DNA of 64,000 nt from Mycobacterium celatum (GTDB lineage: Bacteria > Actinomycetota > Actinomycetes > Mycobacteriales > Mycobacteriaceae). The notes beneath the pieces were generated by a model. The model did not search any database. It saw only the letters and a program-made list of their open reading frames with translations, and was not told where the DNA came from. The stretch spans positions 124,001 to 188,000 of the forward strand of contig NZ_LQOM01000025.1 of the NCBI RefSeq assembly GCF_002101595.1, given 5' to 3'. This document shows positions 1 to 10,743 of this stretch, one piece after another (the stretch's first letter is position 1; each line of letters starts with the position of its first letter). The position numbers and the translations under genes were made by a program.

Positions 1-1
1 C

Positions 2-298
2 GACGTCGTCGTCATCGACGTCTCCGGGCAGCTGGTCATCACCGACTGCTTCGTGATCGCGTCGGCGTCCAACGAGCGGCAGGTCAACGCCATCGTCGAC
101 GAGGTCGAGGAGAAAATGCGCCGGGCCGGCTACAAGCCGGCACGCCGCGAGGGCGCCCGCGAGGGCCGGTGGACGCTGCTGGATTACGTCGACATCGTCG
201 TCCACATCCAGCACCAGGACGAGCGCGACTTCTACTCCCTCGACCGGCTCTGGCGCGACTGCCCGACGGTGGACGTGAACCTGGAGGGCACGCCGTGA
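2..298 (+). CDS. rsfS: Ribosomal silencing factor RsfS (partial, 5' end missing)
   Basis: This is the C-terminal part of a RsfS/Iojap protein, which binds ribosomal protein L14 on the large subunit and blocks subunit joining during starvation. The frame is open from base 2, and the gene begins outside the window. The visible part contains the family core (VVVIDVSGQLVITDCFVIASA, then the SNERQVNAIVDEVE helix) and the ending DYVDIVVHIQHQDERDFYSLDRLW. It is followed with a 4-nt overlap (GTGA) by gpgP, so the two are probably cotranscribed, in the same order as Rv2420c-Rv2419c of M. tuberculosis. Confidence 0.93.
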   Translation, partial: DVVVIDVSGQLVITDCFVIASASNERQVNAIVDEVEEKMRRAGYKPARREGAREGRWTLLDYVDIVVHIQHQDERDFYSLDRLWRDCPTVDVNLEGTP

Positions 299-966
299 AA
301 ATCCGCCGGCTGCTGATGCTGCGGCACGGGCAGACTGACTTCAATCTCGGCAGCCGGATGCAGGGCCAGCTGGACACCGAGCTGAGCGAGCTGGGCCGCG
401 CGCAGGCCGTCGCCGCGGCCGAGGTGCTGAGCAAGCATCAGCCGCTGCTGATCGTCACCTCGGATTTGCGGCGCGCCTACGACACCGCGGTGGTGCTGGG
501 CGAGCGCACCGGACTGCCGCTGCGTGTCGACAACCGGCTGCGCGAAACGCATCTCGGCGATTGGCAGGGCATGACGCACACGCAGATCGACGCGGCCGCG
601 CCCGGGGCCCGGCTGGCCTGGCGCGAGGACGCCGACTGGGCGCCGCACGGCGGCGAGAGCAGGGTCGACGTGGCCGCGCGCAGCATGCCGCTGATCGACG
701 ACCTGGTCACCGGCGAACCGGACTGGGGGGCCGACGAGCGACCGGTGGTGCTGGTGGCGCACGGCGGCCTGATCGCCGCGCTGACCGCTGCACTGCTGGG
801 GCTGCCGGTCGAAAACTGGCCCGCGCTGGGCGGAATGGGCAACGCCAGCTGGACGCAATTGTCCGGCCACTCCGGTGACTGCGATTCCAGCGCCGATCTC
901 GGCGCAATTCGCTGGCGCCTGGACGTGTGGAACGCTTCGGCACAGGTCGCAGACGATGTCCTCTGA
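295..966 (+). CDS. gpgP: Glucosyl-3-phosphoglycerate phosphatase
   Basis: This is a 223-residue histidine phosphatase of the phosphoglycerate mutase superfamily. The phosphate-binding RHGQT motif is at residues 10-14, with His11 the expected phospho-acceptor. A second core histidine sits in VAHGG (His156). Length and neighbours match Rv2419c, which removes phosphate from glucosyl-3-phosphoglycerate in the methylglucose lipopolysaccharide (MGLP) pathway. The GTG start overlaps the rsfS stop as GTGA. The 3' end overlaps octT by 11 nt, placing two consecutive MGLP enzymes in one transcript. The enzyme name rests on synteny and length as well as the family motif. Confidence 0.92.
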   Translation: MKIRRLLMLRHGQTDFNLGSRMQGQLDTELSELGRAQAVAAAEVLSKHQPLLIVTSDLRRAYDTAVVLGERTGLPLRVDNRLRETHLGDWQGMTHTQIDAAAPGARLAWREDADWAPHGGESRVDVAARSMPLIDDLVTGEPDWGADERPVVLVAHGGLIAALTAALLGLPVENWPALGGMGNASWTQLSGHSGDCDSSADLGAIRWRLDVWNASAQVADDVL

Positions 967-1687
967 GTCGCGGCCGGTGCTGCTGATCTTCGCCGATTCG
1001 CTGGCCTATTACGGCCCGACCGGCGGCCTGCCCGCCGACGACCCCCGCATCTGGCCCAATATTGTTGGCGCGCAACTGGGTTGGGAGATCGAGCTGATCG
1101 GCCGCATCGGCTGGACCTGCCGCGACATCTGGTGGGCGGCCACCCAGGACCCGCGGGCCTGGGCGGCGCTGCCGAAAGCGGGCGCGGTGATCTTCGCCAC
1201 CGGCGGGATGGACTCGCTGCCGTCGGTGTTGCCGACCGCGCTGCGCGAGCTGATCCGCTACGTGCGCCCGCCGTGGCTGCGGCGCTGGGTGCGCGACGGG
1301 TACGGCTGGCTGCAGCCGCGGCTGTCCCCGTTCGCCCGGCCCGCACTGCCGCCGCACCTCAGCGCCGAATACCTCGAAGCGACCCGCGGCGCAATCGATT
1401 TCAACCGCCCCGGCATCCCGATCGTGGCGTCGCTGCCGTCGGTGCACATCGCCGAGACCTACGGTAAGGCCCATCACGGCCGGTCCGGCACGGCCGCCGC
1501 CATCACCGAATGGGCGCAGCAGCACGACATTCCGCTGGTCGACCTGAAAGCCGCAGTCGCCGAACACATCATGAGCGGCCGCGGCAATCCCGACGGCATC
1601 CATTGGAATTTCGAGGCCCACCAGGCGGTTGCGGAGCTGATGCTCAAGGCACTCGCCGAAGCCGGCGTGGATCCATGCCCGTCGTAG
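956..1687 (+). CDS. octT: Diglucosylglycerate octanoyltransferase, SGNH-hydrolase fold
   Basis: This 243-residue protein has an SGNH/GDSL-like layout. The N-terminal block FADSLAYYG supplies the probable nucleophile serine, and the C-terminal DGIHWN supplies Asp213 and His216. It corresponds to Rv2418c (OctT), which transfers octanoate to early diglucosylglycerate intermediates of MGLP. The ATG at 956 was chosen because it immediately precedes the conserved [14 protein letters not shown] start and couples the gene to gpgP by an 11-nt overlap. It also overlaps the following degV by 13 nt. The function is inferred by orthology; no substrate-specific residue was checked. Confidence 0.87.
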   Translation: MSSESRPVLLIFADSLAYYGPTGGLPADDPRIWPNIVGAQLGWEIELIGRIGWTCRDIWWAATQDPRAWAALPKAGAVIFATGGMDSLPSVLPTALRELIRYVRPPWLRRWVRDGYGWLQPRLSPFARPALPPHLSAEYLEATRGAIDFNRPGIPIVASLPSVHIAETYGKAHHGRSGTAAAITEWAQQHDIPLVDLKAAVAEHIMSGRGNPDGIHWNFEAHQAVAELMLKALAEAGVDPCPS

Positions 1688-2508
1688 TCGTCACCGACTC
1701 GTCGTCGCGCCTTCCCGACGACCTGCGGCGCAAGTGGGGGATTCGCCAAGTCCCGCTGCACATCCTGCTCGACGACGCCGACCTGCGCGACGGCATTGAT
1801 GAGGTTCCCGACGACGTTCACCTGCGCCCCGGGGCAACAACCGCTGCGGCCACCCCGGCCGAACTTGCCGAGGTGTACCGACAGGCATTGAACGACAGCG
1901 GCGGCGACGGGGTAGTGGCGGTACACCTTTCGGCGGCGCTGTCCGGAACCGTCGGCGCCGCCGAGGCCACGGCCGCCGAGATCGGCCCTGCTATACGGGT
2001 CGTCGACTCGAGGTCGACAGCGATGAACACCGGTTTCGTCGCGCTGGCCGCGGCCCGGGCCGCGGCCGACGGCGCCGACCTCGACACCGTCACGCAGGCC
2101 GCCGCGGCCGCGGTGAGCCGCAATCACGGCTTCATCGTCGTGCACCGGCTGGACAACCTGCGGCGCAGCGGGCGGATCGGCGGCGCTGCGGCCTGGCTGG
2201 GCACCGCGCTGTCTCTCAAGCCGCTGCTGCGCATCGACGACGGCAAACTTGTTCTGGCCCAACGGGTTCGCACCGCCAGCAAGGCGGTGGCGGCGATGAT
2301 CGACCGGGTTGGCGACGTGGTCGGGGACCGTTCCGCGACGCTTGCGGTGCATCATGTCGCCAACCCGGATGGCGCCGACGCCGTCGTCGCCGCGCTGGCC
2401 GAGCGGCTGCCGGCCTGCGAACCGCCGATCGTGACCGACCTGGGCCCGGTGCTCGCGTCGCACGTCGGCGCCGGAGCGCTCGCCGTGTGCGTCGAAGTAG
2501 CAGGCTAG
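1675..2508 (+). CDS. DegV family fatty-acid-binding protein
   Basis: This 277-residue DegV/EDD-fold protein begins [14 protein letters not shown], which includes the fatty-acid-binding TDSS loop. It also has the later family blocks HLSAALSGT and [15 protein letters not shown]. Members bind a fatty acid in a buried cleft and in some bacteria hand it to a fatty acid kinase, but no partner is visible here. It is the fourth gene of the rsfS-gpgP-octT-degV run and matches Rv2417c in position. In M. tuberculosis eis follows directly, whereas here about 4.5 kb is inserted. The 3' end overlaps the convergent mmpL gene by 4 nt. Confidence 0.9.
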   Translation: MPVVVVTDSSSRLPDDLRRKWGIRQVPLHILLDDADLRDGIDEVPDDVHLRPGATTAAATPAELAEVYRQALNDSGGDGVVAVHLSAALSGTVGAAEATAAEIGPAIRVVDSRSTAMNTGFVALAAARAAADGADLDTVTQAAAAAVSRNHGFIVVHRLDNLRRSGRIGGAAAWLGTALSLKPLLRIDDGKLVLAQRVRTASKAVAAMIDRVGDVVGDRSATLAVHHVANPDGADAVVAALAERLPACEPPIVTDLGPVLASHVGAGALAVCVEVAG

Positions 2509-5390
2509 CGCTGGGCCGGTACCGGTAGCGGCGCGGTGTCCTCGCTCAGCGGTTCGGACCGGCGGCGCCGGGCGTGGTCTCCGCGGGGGTGGACAACCCG
2601 CGGCCACCAGAACCAGCGGCCCAACAGCGTGGCCATCGAAGGCATGAACAACGTGCGCACGACCAATGTGTCGAGCAGAAGACCGATGCAGACCGTGGAT
2701 CCGAACTGGCCCAGCACCCGCAAATCGCTGCCGAGCATGGCGGCCATGGTGAACGCGAACACCAGACCCGCGGCGGTCACCACCCCACCGGTGCCCGCCA
2801 TCGATCGGATGTATCCCGTCTTGAGGCCGTTGTGGATCTCCTCCCTGAACCGGGAGACCAGCAACAGGTTGTAGTCGGATCCGACGGCCAGCAGGATGAT
2901 GACGGACAGCGCCATCACGATCCAGTGGATCTTGATGCCGAACAGGTCTTGCCAGATGAGCACCGAGAGCCCGAACGATGCGGCAATCGAGCTGGCCGCG
3001 GTGCCGACGATGACCAGCGCGGCAACGACGCTGCGGGTGAGCAGCAGCATGATCATGAAGATCAGCGTCAGCGACGACACCACCGCGATCATCAGGTCAT
3101 ATTTGGCGCCGTCGTGCATGTCACGGAACGTCGCGGCCGTACCGCCGAGATAAACCTTGGCATCGGACAGCGACGATTGCTTCAACCCCTCCTGGGCGGC
3201 CGTTCGCTCCGCGTCGACGCGCGAGATCCCTTCCGGCGTCATCGGATCGCCCTGGTGCGTGATGAAAAAGCGGGCCGACTTGCCGTCCGGGGACAAGAAC
3301 TGCACCAGACCGCGCTTGAAGTCCGGGTTGTCGAAGGCCTCGGGCGGCAGATAGAAGAAGTCGTCGTTTTTGGAATTGTCGAAGCTTTGCCCCATGACGA
3401 TGGCGGTGTCGCTCATCGACTCCATCTGGTTGATCATCGCCTGGAAGGTGCTGTGCATGGTCAGCGTCAACGCGTGGGTGGTCTTCATGCTTTGGATCTG
3501 CGGCGGCAAGATCGCGACCATTTCGCGTTGCAGGGCATCCATACTGTGGATGTCCTTTGACATGCGGCCGAACTGTTCGTCGAGCTGATCGATTCCGTCC
3601 AGGGCGTCGAAGATCGACCTCAACGACCAGCAGATCGGAATATCGAAGCAGTGTTTTTCCCAGTAGAAATAGCTGCGGATCGGCCGCCAGAAATCGTCGA
3701 AATCCGCTAGGTGGTCCCGTATTTTGTCGGTGACGGCGACCATGTCGTCGGTGACACCGGACATGTCGTGTGTGGTGTCGGACAGCCCCCTGGTGATGTC
3801 CAGCATGCGTTCCAGGTAGTTGATCGTGACCTGCATTTCGTCGGCCATCTTGAGGATGTCGGCCATGCGGTCCTTGAGGAACGCCATGTTTTGCATGAGC
3901 ATCTGGCTTTGCATGCTGTTCTGGAACGGTATCGAACTGTGCTGGATCGGAATCCCGAGCGGACGCGTGATGTCCTGGACCATCACGATGCCGTGGACGC
4001 GCAACACGTTTTTGGCCACCCGGTCCAACACCAGCATGTCGGCGGGGTTGCGCATATCGTGGTCGGCCTCGACCATCAACATGTCCGGATTCATTCTGGC
4101 TTGGGAGAAATGCCGGTCCGCAGCGGCGTAGCCGATATTGGACGGCGCGCTGGTCGGCAGGTAGTAGCGGTCGTTGTAACTGGTGATATAGCTGGGCAGG
4201 CCCAGCATGCCGACCAGCACCACCGCCCCACTCACCGCCAGAATCGGTCCGGGCCAGCGCACCACGGCGGTGCCGATGCGCCGCCACAGCCGGCCCCGCG
4301 CCGCGCCCTTGGGCTCGAACAGACCAAAACTGCTGCCCACGAAGAGAACCGCAGGTCCCAGGGTGAGGCCGGCCGCCACCACGACCAGCATGCCGATCGC
4401 CGCCGGTGCGCCCATCGTGTGGAACCACGGCAGCCGCGCAAAGCTGAGGCAGTACACCGCTCCGGCGATCGTCAGCCCCGATCCCAACACGACCGGGGCC
4501 ACCCCGCGAAACGTGGTGTAGTAGGCGGTTTCACGATCCTCGCCGGCTCGACGCGCCTCTTGATAGCGGCCGATGAGGAAGATCCCGTAATCGGTGCCGG
4601 CAGCGATCGCCAGCATCGTCAGGATGTTCGCCGCAAACGTGGTCAGCCCGAATGCGTTGTGGTAGGCCAACACCGCGACGATGCCTCGCGCCGACGCCAG
4701 CGCGACACCGGTCATGAAAAGCTGGACCACCGTGGTGACGATGGAGCGGTAGACCAGAAACAACATGACCGCGATCGCGCCCAGCGTGAACAACGTGATC
4801 TTGGCCAGGCTGGCGTTACCGATCACGTGCATGTCATCGGACAGCGCCGCAGAACCGGTCACGTGGGCCTGCACGCCGGGCGGTGCGGGTGTGTGCTTGA
4901 TGACATCCCGAACGGCCTCGACGGATTCGTTGGCCTGCGTGGTGCCCTGGTTACCGGCAAGGTTCAGCATCACGTAAGCGCCTTTGGCGTCGGCGCTTTG
5001 GACGCCCGCCGCCGTCAGGCGGTCGCTCCAGAAGTCCTGAATGTGCTGCACGTGCTCGGGGTCCTTGCGCAGCTGACGGACGATGTCGTCGTAATAGCGG
5101 TGCGCGGCGTCACCGAGCGGCTGCTGGCCTTCCAGCACCACCATGATCGTGCTGTTGGAATCGAATTCCTTGAAGTTGTGACCCAGACGCATCATCGCCT
5201 TCATCGACGGTGCGTCCATCGGGGCCATCGGCGCCGAGTGTGCCTCGCCCACGACTTCCAGCGACGGCACGATGGTGTTGACGACGACGGTCAGCAGCAC
5301 CCAGCCCACGATGATCGGCAACGCCAACCACCGGATGGTGTGCGGGATGATGGGCCGGCGGGGGTGGGGGTTTGGCGTCGCAGTGCTCAT
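2505..5390 (-). CDS. MmpL4/MmpL5-type RND transporter
   Basis: This 961-residue MmpL transporter acts in the inner membrane and exports lipids or siderophores using proton motive force. It has an N-terminal membrane segment ([20 protein letters not shown]), a large periplasmic loop, the paired blocks [19 protein letters not shown] and [18 protein letters not shown], and a long central domain with the [18 protein letters not shown] stretch of the MmpL4/MmpL5 branch. It overlaps the upstream mmpS by 4 nt (ATGA), forming the usual mmpS-mmpL pair. MmpL4/5 export mycobactins in M. tuberculosis, but no siderophore genes lie nearby, so the cargo is open. The 3' end is convergent with degV. Confidence 0.93.
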   Translation of the reverse strand: MSTATPNPHPRRPIIPHTIRWLALPIIVGWVLLTVVVNTIVPSLEVVGEAHSAPMAPMDAPSMKAMMRLGHNFKEFDSNSTIMVVLEGQQPLGDAAHRYYDDIVRQLRKDPEHVQHIQDFWSDRLTAAGVQSADAKGAYVMLNLAGNQGTTQANESVEAVRDVIKHTPAPPGVQAHVTGSAALSDDMHVIGNASLAKITLFTLGAIAVMLFLVYRSIVTTVVQLFMTGVALASARGIVAVLAYHNAFGLTTFAANILTMLAIAAGTDYGIFLIGRYQEARRAGEDRETAYYTTFRGVAPVVLGSGLTIAGAVYCLSFARLPWFHTMGAPAAIGMLVVVAAGLTLGPAVLFVGSSFGLFEPKGAARGRLWRRIGTAVVRWPGPILAVSGAVVLVGMLGLPSYITSYNDRYYLPTSAPSNIGYAAADRHFSQARMNPDMLMVEADHDMRNPADMLVLDRVAKNVLRVHGIVMVQDITRPLGIPIQHSSIPFQNSMQSQMLMQNMAFLKDRMADILKMADEMQVTINYLERMLDITRGLSDTTHDMSGVTDDMVAVTDKIRDHLADFDDFWRPIRSYFYWEKHCFDIPICWSLRSIFDALDGIDQLDEQFGRMSKDIHSMDALQREMVAILPPQIQSMKTTHALTLTMHSTFQAMINQMESMSDTAIVMGQSFDNSKNDDFFYLPPEAFDNPDFKRGLVQFLSPDGKSARFFITHQGDPMTPEGISRVDAERTAAQEGLKQSSLSDAKVYLGGTAATFRDMHDGAKYDLMIAVVSSLTLIFMIMLLLTRSVVAALVIVGTAASSIAASFGLSVLIWQDLFGIKIHWIVMALSVIILLAVGSDYNLLLVSRFREEIHNGLKTGYIRSMAGTGGVVTAAGLVFAFTMAAMLGSDLRVLGQFGSTVCIGLLLDTLVVRTLFMPSMATLLGRWFWWPRVVHPRGDHARRRRSEPLSEDTAPLPVPAQR

Positions 5391-5824
5391 GCTGATTTCA
5401 CCAGGCAGAAGGTCTGGGCATTCTCGCCGTCAGCGGTTTTCTCTTCGCGGACCACACCGTCGATGGTGATGCGGCAGCCGATTTGATCCCCGTCGCCCTG
5501 GGCCATGATGTTGGCGCTGACCGCGGGCAGGGTCGTGCTGATCGTGTAGGACCACGGCAGTGGCGCTCCGTCAACCTGATGGGTGTTGGCTTCCGCGTCC
5601 CAATAGTTGATGCTCGCGGTGGTCCCAGAGGGTCCCCAGACGTCATAGGTGACGACCTTCGGGTTGAACTGCACGATCTCAATCCCTGCGCCGGCACCCG
5701 CGTTGAGGTCCTGCGAACCGAAGATGCGGTGGAGCCGCGACACGATCAGTCCGGAGACCGCGAGTACGACCACCAGGACGATGGGGATCCATGCCCTTTT
5801 GGCCATCCTGGCAATCGCACTCAC
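5387..5824 (-). CDS. MmpS4/MmpS5-type accessory protein
   Basis: This is a 145-residue MmpS protein. It has one N-terminal membrane anchor ([18 protein letters not shown]) followed by a periplasmic beta-rich domain ending [14 protein letters not shown]. The internal block [14 protein letters not shown] resembles MmpS4 more than MmpS5. MmpS proteins are membrane-anchored partners needed for export by their cognate MmpL. The gene leads a two-gene unit with the downstream mmpL (ATGA overlap). About 110 bp separate it from the dehydrogenase gene behind it, and that stretch must hold the promoter. I saw no convincing operator there. Confidence 0.92.
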   Translation of the reverse strand: MSAIARMAKRAWIPIVLVVVLAVSGLIVSRLHRIFGSQDLNAGAGAGIEIVQFNPKVVTYDVWGPSGTTASINYWDAEANTHQVDGAPLPWSYTISTTLPAVSANIMAQGDGDQIGCRITIDGVVREEKTADGENAQTFCLVKSA

Positions 5825-5937
5825 CTCGTCACCTCCAGGTCCACCGTGGCCTCTCGCGCAAACTCGCCTCCGTTGTCCGCGCCGTCAACGGACCCTTCGC
5901 TTGCCTAAGTATCGTAAACCGTAGAGCACGGCACCGT

Positions 5938-6987
5938 TCATCCGGTCCCGGTCACCCGGCCGGTGATCGGCGGCAGCTCGGCCAGCGCCACGATGCCCGG
6001 TCTGGCTGCCACCACCGCGGGGACGGCATTGGTAACCGGCATCGCGGTGTAGATCATTCCCAAACCCATGAAGCCCGGTTCCGCCCAGTCCTTCGGCGGC
6101 AGGCAATGAATCACCGTGCGCATGTTGGGCAGCCCGAATACCTGGATGACATGCCCATGTTCGAGCGGCTTCGGCGGTGTCACGTGCTCACCCATGATCC
6201 AGTTAAACCCGACACTGACCACATTGCGGTCGCCCACCCATCCGCGGTGGTAGCCGTAGACGCTGCCGACTGTGCCGGCGGGTATCTTCATGAAGCCCAG
6301 GTCGGTGTCGGCGGTGGCTGCGGTGAACGCGACGTCAAACGTCATCTTGTCCAGCGTCGCCCCGATCGCGTCGGCCATCATCGCGGCCGCCTCGGCGAAC
6401 ACCTCGCTTTCCCGCCGCACGCTTTCGGCCAGACCCGGCGTGTCCGGATCTTGGGAGAAGCCCATCGCGGTCTGGGTGCCCGCCGACTCATACGTCGAGC
6501 AGTCCACCGACTCGGTGATGCGGATCTCGTCGACGCGTTCGCAGCAGCCGGACAGCACCATGCCGACCATGTTCGTGACGCCCGGATGCGCGCCGCTGCC
6601 GAAGATCGTCGAGCCGCCGCGTTCGCACGCGTCCACAATGCGCCGGCGGTCTTCGGGCGTCTGTTTGCCGCCGGTGATCCATGCCGCGCTGGAGCACACG
6701 TTGACTCCGGACTCGAGCAGCCGTACGAGCTCGTCGACGTTGGGCCACAACGGGTTATAGCAACAGGCGTCGGGTTTGAGTGCCAGCAGCGCGTCGACGT
6801 CGTTGGTGGCCTTTACGCCGGTCGGCTCCGGCCAGCCGGACAGTTCTGCGGCGTCGACGCCGACTTTGTCCTGCCCGTGGGCGTACACCCCGACCAGTTC
6901 CATGTCGGGTCTGCCGATGATGGCGTGCAGCGATCGCCGCCCGATGTTGCCGGTGGCCCATTGAATTACCCGTAGCGGTGTGGTCAC
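5938..6987 (-). CDS. NAD(P)-dependent dehydrogenase, DapB N-terminal-like family
   Basis: This 349-residue protein has an N-terminal Rossmann dinucleotide site ([14 protein letters not shown]) and a body like mycobacterial dihydrodipicolinate reductase-like or 2,4-diaminopentanoate dehydrogenase-like proteins (for example [17 protein letters not shown]). It is much longer than true DapB (about 245 residues), so a role in lysine synthesis is unlikely. The substrate is unknown. The GTG start at 6987 was chosen because the Rossmann motif begins within ten residues of it and a longer frame would run into eis. It is divergent from eis with 54 bp between starts, and it is part of the insertion between degV and eis. 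Confidence 0.8.
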   Translation of the reverse strand: MTTPLRVIQWATGNIGRRSLHAIIGRPDMELVGVYAHGQDKVGVDAAELSGWPEPTGVKATNDVDALLALKPDACCYNPLWPNVDELVRLLESGVNVCSSAAWITGGKQTPEDRRRIVDACERGGSTIFGSGAHPGVTNMVGMVLSGCCERVDEIRITESVDCSTYESAGTQTAMGFSQDPDTPGLAESVRRESEVFAEAAAMMADAIGATLDKMTFDVAFTAATADTDLGFMKIPAGTVGSVYGYHRGWVGDRNVVSVGFNWIMGEHVTPPKPLEHGHVIQVFGLPNMRTVIHCLPPKDWAEPGFMGLGMIYTAMPVTNAVPAVVAARPGIVALAELPPITGRVTGTG

Positions 6988-7041
6988 CGCCCCACGATAT
7001 TCGGGTGCGATCGGCCGTTGTTTGTGCCACCGTCGAATTCT

Positions 7042-8259
7042 GTGACCGCCGAGTTGCCCGAGCCTCTGACGCTGCGCACGGCCACCGACGACGACTGGCC
7101 CGCGATCCTGCTGTTGGACGACACCAGTTTCGGCGTGTCCACGCATCCGGATTCGATCTCCGCGTTCCGGGCTCTGACGCCGCCCGACGCTGCGGTGGTG
7201 GTGTGCGACCACTCGATAGGCGAGGCCGTGGTCGGGTTTGCGGTCTATCTCGACCTGCAGCTCACCGTGCCCGGCGGAACGGCACTGCGCGCCTCCGGGC
7301 TCAGCGGGGTGTCCGTCGCACCGACCCACCGCCGGCGCGGCCTGCTGCGCGCGATGTTTACCGAATTGCACAGGCGCATAGCCGATTCGGGGTATCCGAT
7401 GGCGGCGCTGACGGCCAGCGAGGGCGGCATCTACGGACGGTTCGGCTACGGCCCGGCCACCATCGAGCACGAACTGACCCTCGACCGCCGCTTCGCTCGC
7501 TTTCACGACGGCGCTCCCGATCCGGGCGGCGTCCGCCTGGTCAGACCCGCGCAGCAGAAAGAGGCGCTCGCGGCCATCTACGAGCGGTGGCGCCGGCGCA
7601 CGCCGGGTGGGTTGGTGCGCCCGCAGGCCTTGTGGGACGAGCTGCTGGCCGACAGGGAGACCACCCGCCGCGGCGGCACCCCGTGGTTTGCGTTCGTCCA
7701 TCCCGATGGCTACGCGCTGTACCGGGTGCACGGCGGCGACCGGCGCACCGCCCGCGTGAGCGAGCTCAAGGCGGTGACCACGGACGCGCACGTCGCGTTG
7801 TGGCGGACGCTGCTGGGGCTGGACCTGATAGAGACCGTCACCGTCGATACTCATCCGGCCGACCCGTTGCCCTACCTGCTAGCCGACAGCCGGCTGGCGC
7901 GCACTACCGGACGCCAGGACGATTTGTGGCTGCGCATCATGGACATTCCCGCCGCGCTTCAGGCCCGTACTTACGGGGCGGACTTGTCCACGGTGTTCGA
8001 GGTGTCCGACGGGTTCCGCGGCGACGGCGGCCGGTTCACGCTGGAGATCGAGGACGGTCGCGCACGATGCACGACCACCGATGCGCCGGCCGAGGCCGAG
8101 ATGGACCTCGACGTGCTGGGCAGTCTGTATCTGGGCGCGCATCACGCGTCGGCTTTTGCCGCGGCGAACCGGTTGCGCGCCAAGGACTCTGCGTTGGTGC
8201 GACGTCTCGACGCGGCGTTCGTCAGCGATATACCCGCCCAGTTGGGTTTCGGCTTCTGA
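7042..8259 (+). CDS. eis: Enhanced intracellular survival protein Eis, N-acetyltransferase
   Basis: This is a 405-residue GNAT-type acetyltransferase. The acetyl-CoA site is seen in [18 protein letters not shown], and the Eis-typical block [16 protein letters not shown] contains Tyr136, the expected general acid. The C-terminal residue is phenylalanine, as in M. tuberculosis Eis, where the terminal carboxylate takes part in catalysis. Eis acetylates aminoglycosides at several amines and also host or bacterial proteins. The GTG at 7042 gives a length close to the 402 residues of Rv2416c; in-frame GTG (7024) and TTG (7018) codons are alternatives. It stands alone between two inserted minus-strand blocks. 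Confidence 0.92.
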   Translation: MTAELPEPLTLRTATDDDWPAILLLDDTSFGVSTHPDSISAFRALTPPDAAVVVCDHSIGEAVVGFAVYLDLQLTVPGGTALRASGLSGVSVAPTHRRRGLLRAMFTELHRRIADSGYPMAALTASEGGIYGRFGYGPATIEHELTLDRRFARFHDGAPDPGGVRLVRPAQQKEALAAIYERWRRRTPGGLVRPQALWDELLADRETTRRGGTPWFAFVHPDGYALYRVHGGDRRTARVSELKAVTTDAHVALWRTLLGLDLIETVTVDTHPADPLPYLLADSRLARTTGRQDDLWLRIMDIPAALQARTYGADLSTVFEVSDGFRGDGGRFTLEIEDGRARCTTTDAPAEAEMDLDVLGSLYLGAHHASAFAAANRLRAKDSALVRRLDAAFVSDIPAQLGFGF

Positions 8260-8279
8260 CGCCTGCGCTCGTAATCAAC

Positions 8280-8930
8280 TCACAGCCCAGCCACGCCGAC
8301 CGCGAGGAACACACAGCCCAACGCGGCCAGCAGAAGTGCGACGTCACGGCGCCGCCGCGATCGAATCCAGTTGTGCAGCGCGGCCACCGATCTGGCGGTT
8401 GCCCTCGGCGCCAACAGGTAAGCCAGCAACGGAATCTCGATCAGCGCGAACGCAACCACGTTGAACATCAACAACACGGCCACCTGGGTCAGGGCTGCCG
8501 CGCCGGAGGCGAGGATGACCGCCAGCGCCGCGAGATAGTCGACCGACGGCAACGCGATGCCGAGACCGGCGATGCCCGCGACCGACAGCGAATCGCCGCT
8601 GACCAGGCGCCTGCCCGGCGTCGCCAACCTTGCCGGGCGCGAACCCAACCGCCCGCGGGCGTCGATGGCCACCAGCACAGCGATCGACAATGCCAAGAAC
8701 CCGATCAGGATCTGGACCTTGGGCAACGTGAAGTAGGTAGACCCGAGCAGGCTGCGTCGAAAGACGAACAGCACGACCAGACCCACGGTCGTTCCCATGA
8801 CGAAACCGCCGGATAAGAACGCGAGCAGTTGCAGCGCGGGGCGGGGCCTGTTGAGCATCAGCACGGTCATCCCGATCCGGAACGGTTCGATGCTGACGGC
8901 CAGGGCCATGACCAGGACAGTGACAAGCAT
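8280..8930 (-). CDS. GAP/Sap-type glycolipid addressing membrane protein
   Basis: This 216-residue integral membrane protein has about six hydrophobic segments (for example VTVLVMALAVSIEPFRIGMT and LPKVQILIGFLALSIAVLV). It resembles the Sap (sulfolipid-1-addressing) and Gap (glycopeptidolipid-addressing) family, whose members help an MmpL partner deliver glycolipids to the cell surface. It is the last gene of the minus-strand block papA3-mmpL10-hydrolase-fadD23-this gene, 31 nt after fadD. I infer that it serves the glycolipid of this locus. The family assignment rests on hydrophobic pattern and context, with few diagnostic residues. Confidence 0.82.
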   Translation of the reverse strand: MLVTVLVMALAVSIEPFRIGMTVLMLNRPRPALQLLAFLSGGFVMGTTVGLVVLFVFRRSLLGSTYFTLPKVQILIGFLALSIAVLVAIDARGRLGSRPARLATPGRRLVSGDSLSVAGIAGLGIALPSVDYLAALAVILASGAAALTQVAVLLMFNVVAFALIEIPLLAYLLAPRATARSVAALHNWIRSRRRRDVALLLAALGCVFLAVGVAGL

Positions 8931-8961
8931 TCGTTTTCCGGGGCGCGTCCGGCGCGGCCCG

Positions 8962-10704
8962 CTAAGCGTCCAACCGGGCGAATTGGTCCCGCCTGTACTG
9001 CTCGACGCAGGCGGCGCGCCGAATCTTGCCGCTCGTCGTGGTGGGAATCGAGCCGGGCGGGACCAGGACGAGGTCCCCGACGTTCAAGCCGTGTGCGTTG
9101 GATATCGCGGAGGTGACGTCGCTTTTGACACAGGTGAGCCAGTGCGTCGCGTCCTCGTGGGAGTCGCCGCGCTTCTTGAGTTCGATGACGGTGACAAGCT
9201 TCTCGGTGCTGTTCACCGGAACCGATATCGCCGCAACCCGGCCACCTGTGATCTCTTGGACCGTCGTCTCGATGTCCTCGGGATAGTGATTGCGCCCACG
9301 GATGATCAGCAGATCCTTGATGCGCCCGACAATGAACAGCTCACCCTCGTGGAGAAAACCGAGGTCGCCGGTTCGCAGCCAGGGCCCGTCCGGCGTGCCC
9401 GGCGAAGGGCCGACGAGCGTTGCGCCGAAGCAGCGCTGCTCGTCCGGCGGCTTGCGCCAGTAGCCCTCGGCGACATTGTCGCCATGGACCCAGATCTCGC
9501 CGACCACGTCCGGCCGGCACTCGCGATGTGTGTCGACGTCGACGATCCGCAGCGTGGGGGATTGCGGCAGTTGGTATTTGACCAGCGCGGTGCCGCTCCC
9601 GGCCGCGCACCGAGCAACGCGGTTCGCACCCAGCTTCTCGCTGTCGAAATGAACCGCCGGCGATGATTCACTCCAGGTGCCTGTCGCCACGAAGACGGTT
9701 GCCTCCGCCAAGCCATATGAAGGACGCAGCATATGGTCCCGAAAATTGAAGTGCGCAAACCGATCGACGAATCGTTGCAGTGTTGCCGGCTCGACCCTTT
9801 CGGCGCCGCTGATGATGCCTACCACGTCACCGAGGTCGAGCCCGGCCAGGTCGCCGTCGGTGGTCTTGCGGGCGGCCAAGTCGAAGGCGAAATTCGGCGC
9901 CGCTGACCACGTGTGAGGACTTCGGGCCAGGGACTGGATCCATCTGGCCGGCCTTTCCAAGAACGAAACCGGGCTCGTCAGCTCGCCGCGGTAGCCGCCC
10001 AGGATTGGTGCGCAGACGCCCAGCACGAGACCCATGTCGTGGTAAAAGGGCAACCACGACACGATCGTGGCATCCGATGGGGCTTTCACGTCGGCGAAGA
10101 AGCTGCGCATCAGCTGCTCGAAATTCGCCTGGAGGTTGCGGTGCGAGACCATGACCCCGGTCGGCACTCGGGTTGAACCCGAGCTGTACTGCAAGTACGC
10201 GGTGCTCGGCAACTCTGCTGTCCGCACGCTTGCTTCGCCGTCCGCGTCCAGGTTCATCGAATCGATTTCGACGATCTTCGGCACGGAGTCCATGTGTGCT
10301 TCGTCGACGTATTGGGCGACATCCTCGGCCACCGCGGACGTTGTGAGAACGACGGAGGGCGACGTGTCGGCAAGGACCGCGCCCACACGCTCATGACTCG
10401 AGCCGCGGTGTGGCAAGGGAAGCGGAACCGCGATCAGTCCGGCCTGCATGGATCCCAGGAACGCCGCAATGTAATCAAGCGACTGGGGAGCCAGGATGAC
10501 TGACCTGTCTCCGGCCGACCCATGAAAGCTGAGCTCGCGGGCCACATTGTGTGTTCGCCGGGACAACTGCGACCACGTGAGATTCTCGGGCACACCCGCC
10601 CAGTCGTCGTCGTAATTGGTAAAGGTGAAGGCTATGTCGTTGGGGCGCAGGCTGGCACGTCCGTGCAGCATCGAGAGGATGGATGACTGAGGCATAGGGG
10701 TCAC
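8962..10704 (-). CDS. fadD23: Fatty acyl-AMP ligase, FadD23 type
   Basis: This 580-residue acyl-adenylate-forming enzyme has the P-loop block [19 protein letters not shown] (about 167-188), LPFYHDMGL (about 218-226), the [16 protein letters not shown] adenylation motif and WLRTGDLGF. The [13 protein letters not shown] block ([17 protein letters not shown]) is typical of FAALs, which pass the acyl-AMP to a PKS rather than to CoA. The predicted role is loading the starter fatty acid onto the adjacent bimodular PKS. The start is GTG at 10704; an in-frame ATG lies three codons later. It lies 39 nt after the secreted hydrolase gene in the same transcript direction. Confidence 0.9.
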   Translation of the reverse strand: MTPMPQSSILSMLHGRASLRPNDIAFTFTNYDDDWAGVPENLTWSQLSRRTHNVARELSFHGSAGDRSVILAPQSLDYIAAFLGSMQAGLIAVPLPLPHRGSSHERVGAVLADTSPSVVLTTSAVAEDVAQYVDEAHMDSVPKIVEIDSMNLDADGEASVRTAELPSTAYLQYSSGSTRVPTGVMVSHRNLQANFEQLMRSFFADVKAPSDATIVSWLPFYHDMGLVLGVCAPILGGYRGELTSPVSFLERPARWIQSLARSPHTWSAAPNFAFDLAARKTTDGDLAGLDLGDVVGIISGAERVEPATLQRFVDRFAHFNFRDHMLRPSYGLAEATVFVATGTWSESSPAVHFDSEKLGANRVARCAAGSGTALVKYQLPQSPTLRIVDVDTHRECRPDVVGEIWVHGDNVAEGYWRKPPDEQRCFGATLVGPSPGTPDGPWLRTGDLGFLHEGELFIVGRIKDLLIIRGRNHYPEDIETTVQEITGGRVAAISVPVNSTEKLVTVIELKKRGDSHEDATHWLTCVKSDVTSAISNAHGLNVGDLVLVPPGSIPTTTSGKIRRAACVEQYRRDQFARLDA

Positions 10705-10743
10705 GTCATGTCCGTACTGGGTCGTCGATCTGTCGGTTTTCAG

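Noticed and set aside
3711..5486. Long open frame opposite the MmpL4-type gene
   Set aside because: The translation is His/Arg/Gln-rich and resembles no protein. It is the complement of a high-GC coding region.
6988..7854. N-terminal extension of the DapB-like dehydrogenase across eis
   Set aside because: The added 289 residues are the complement of eis. The Rossmann motif begins right after the GTG at 6987.
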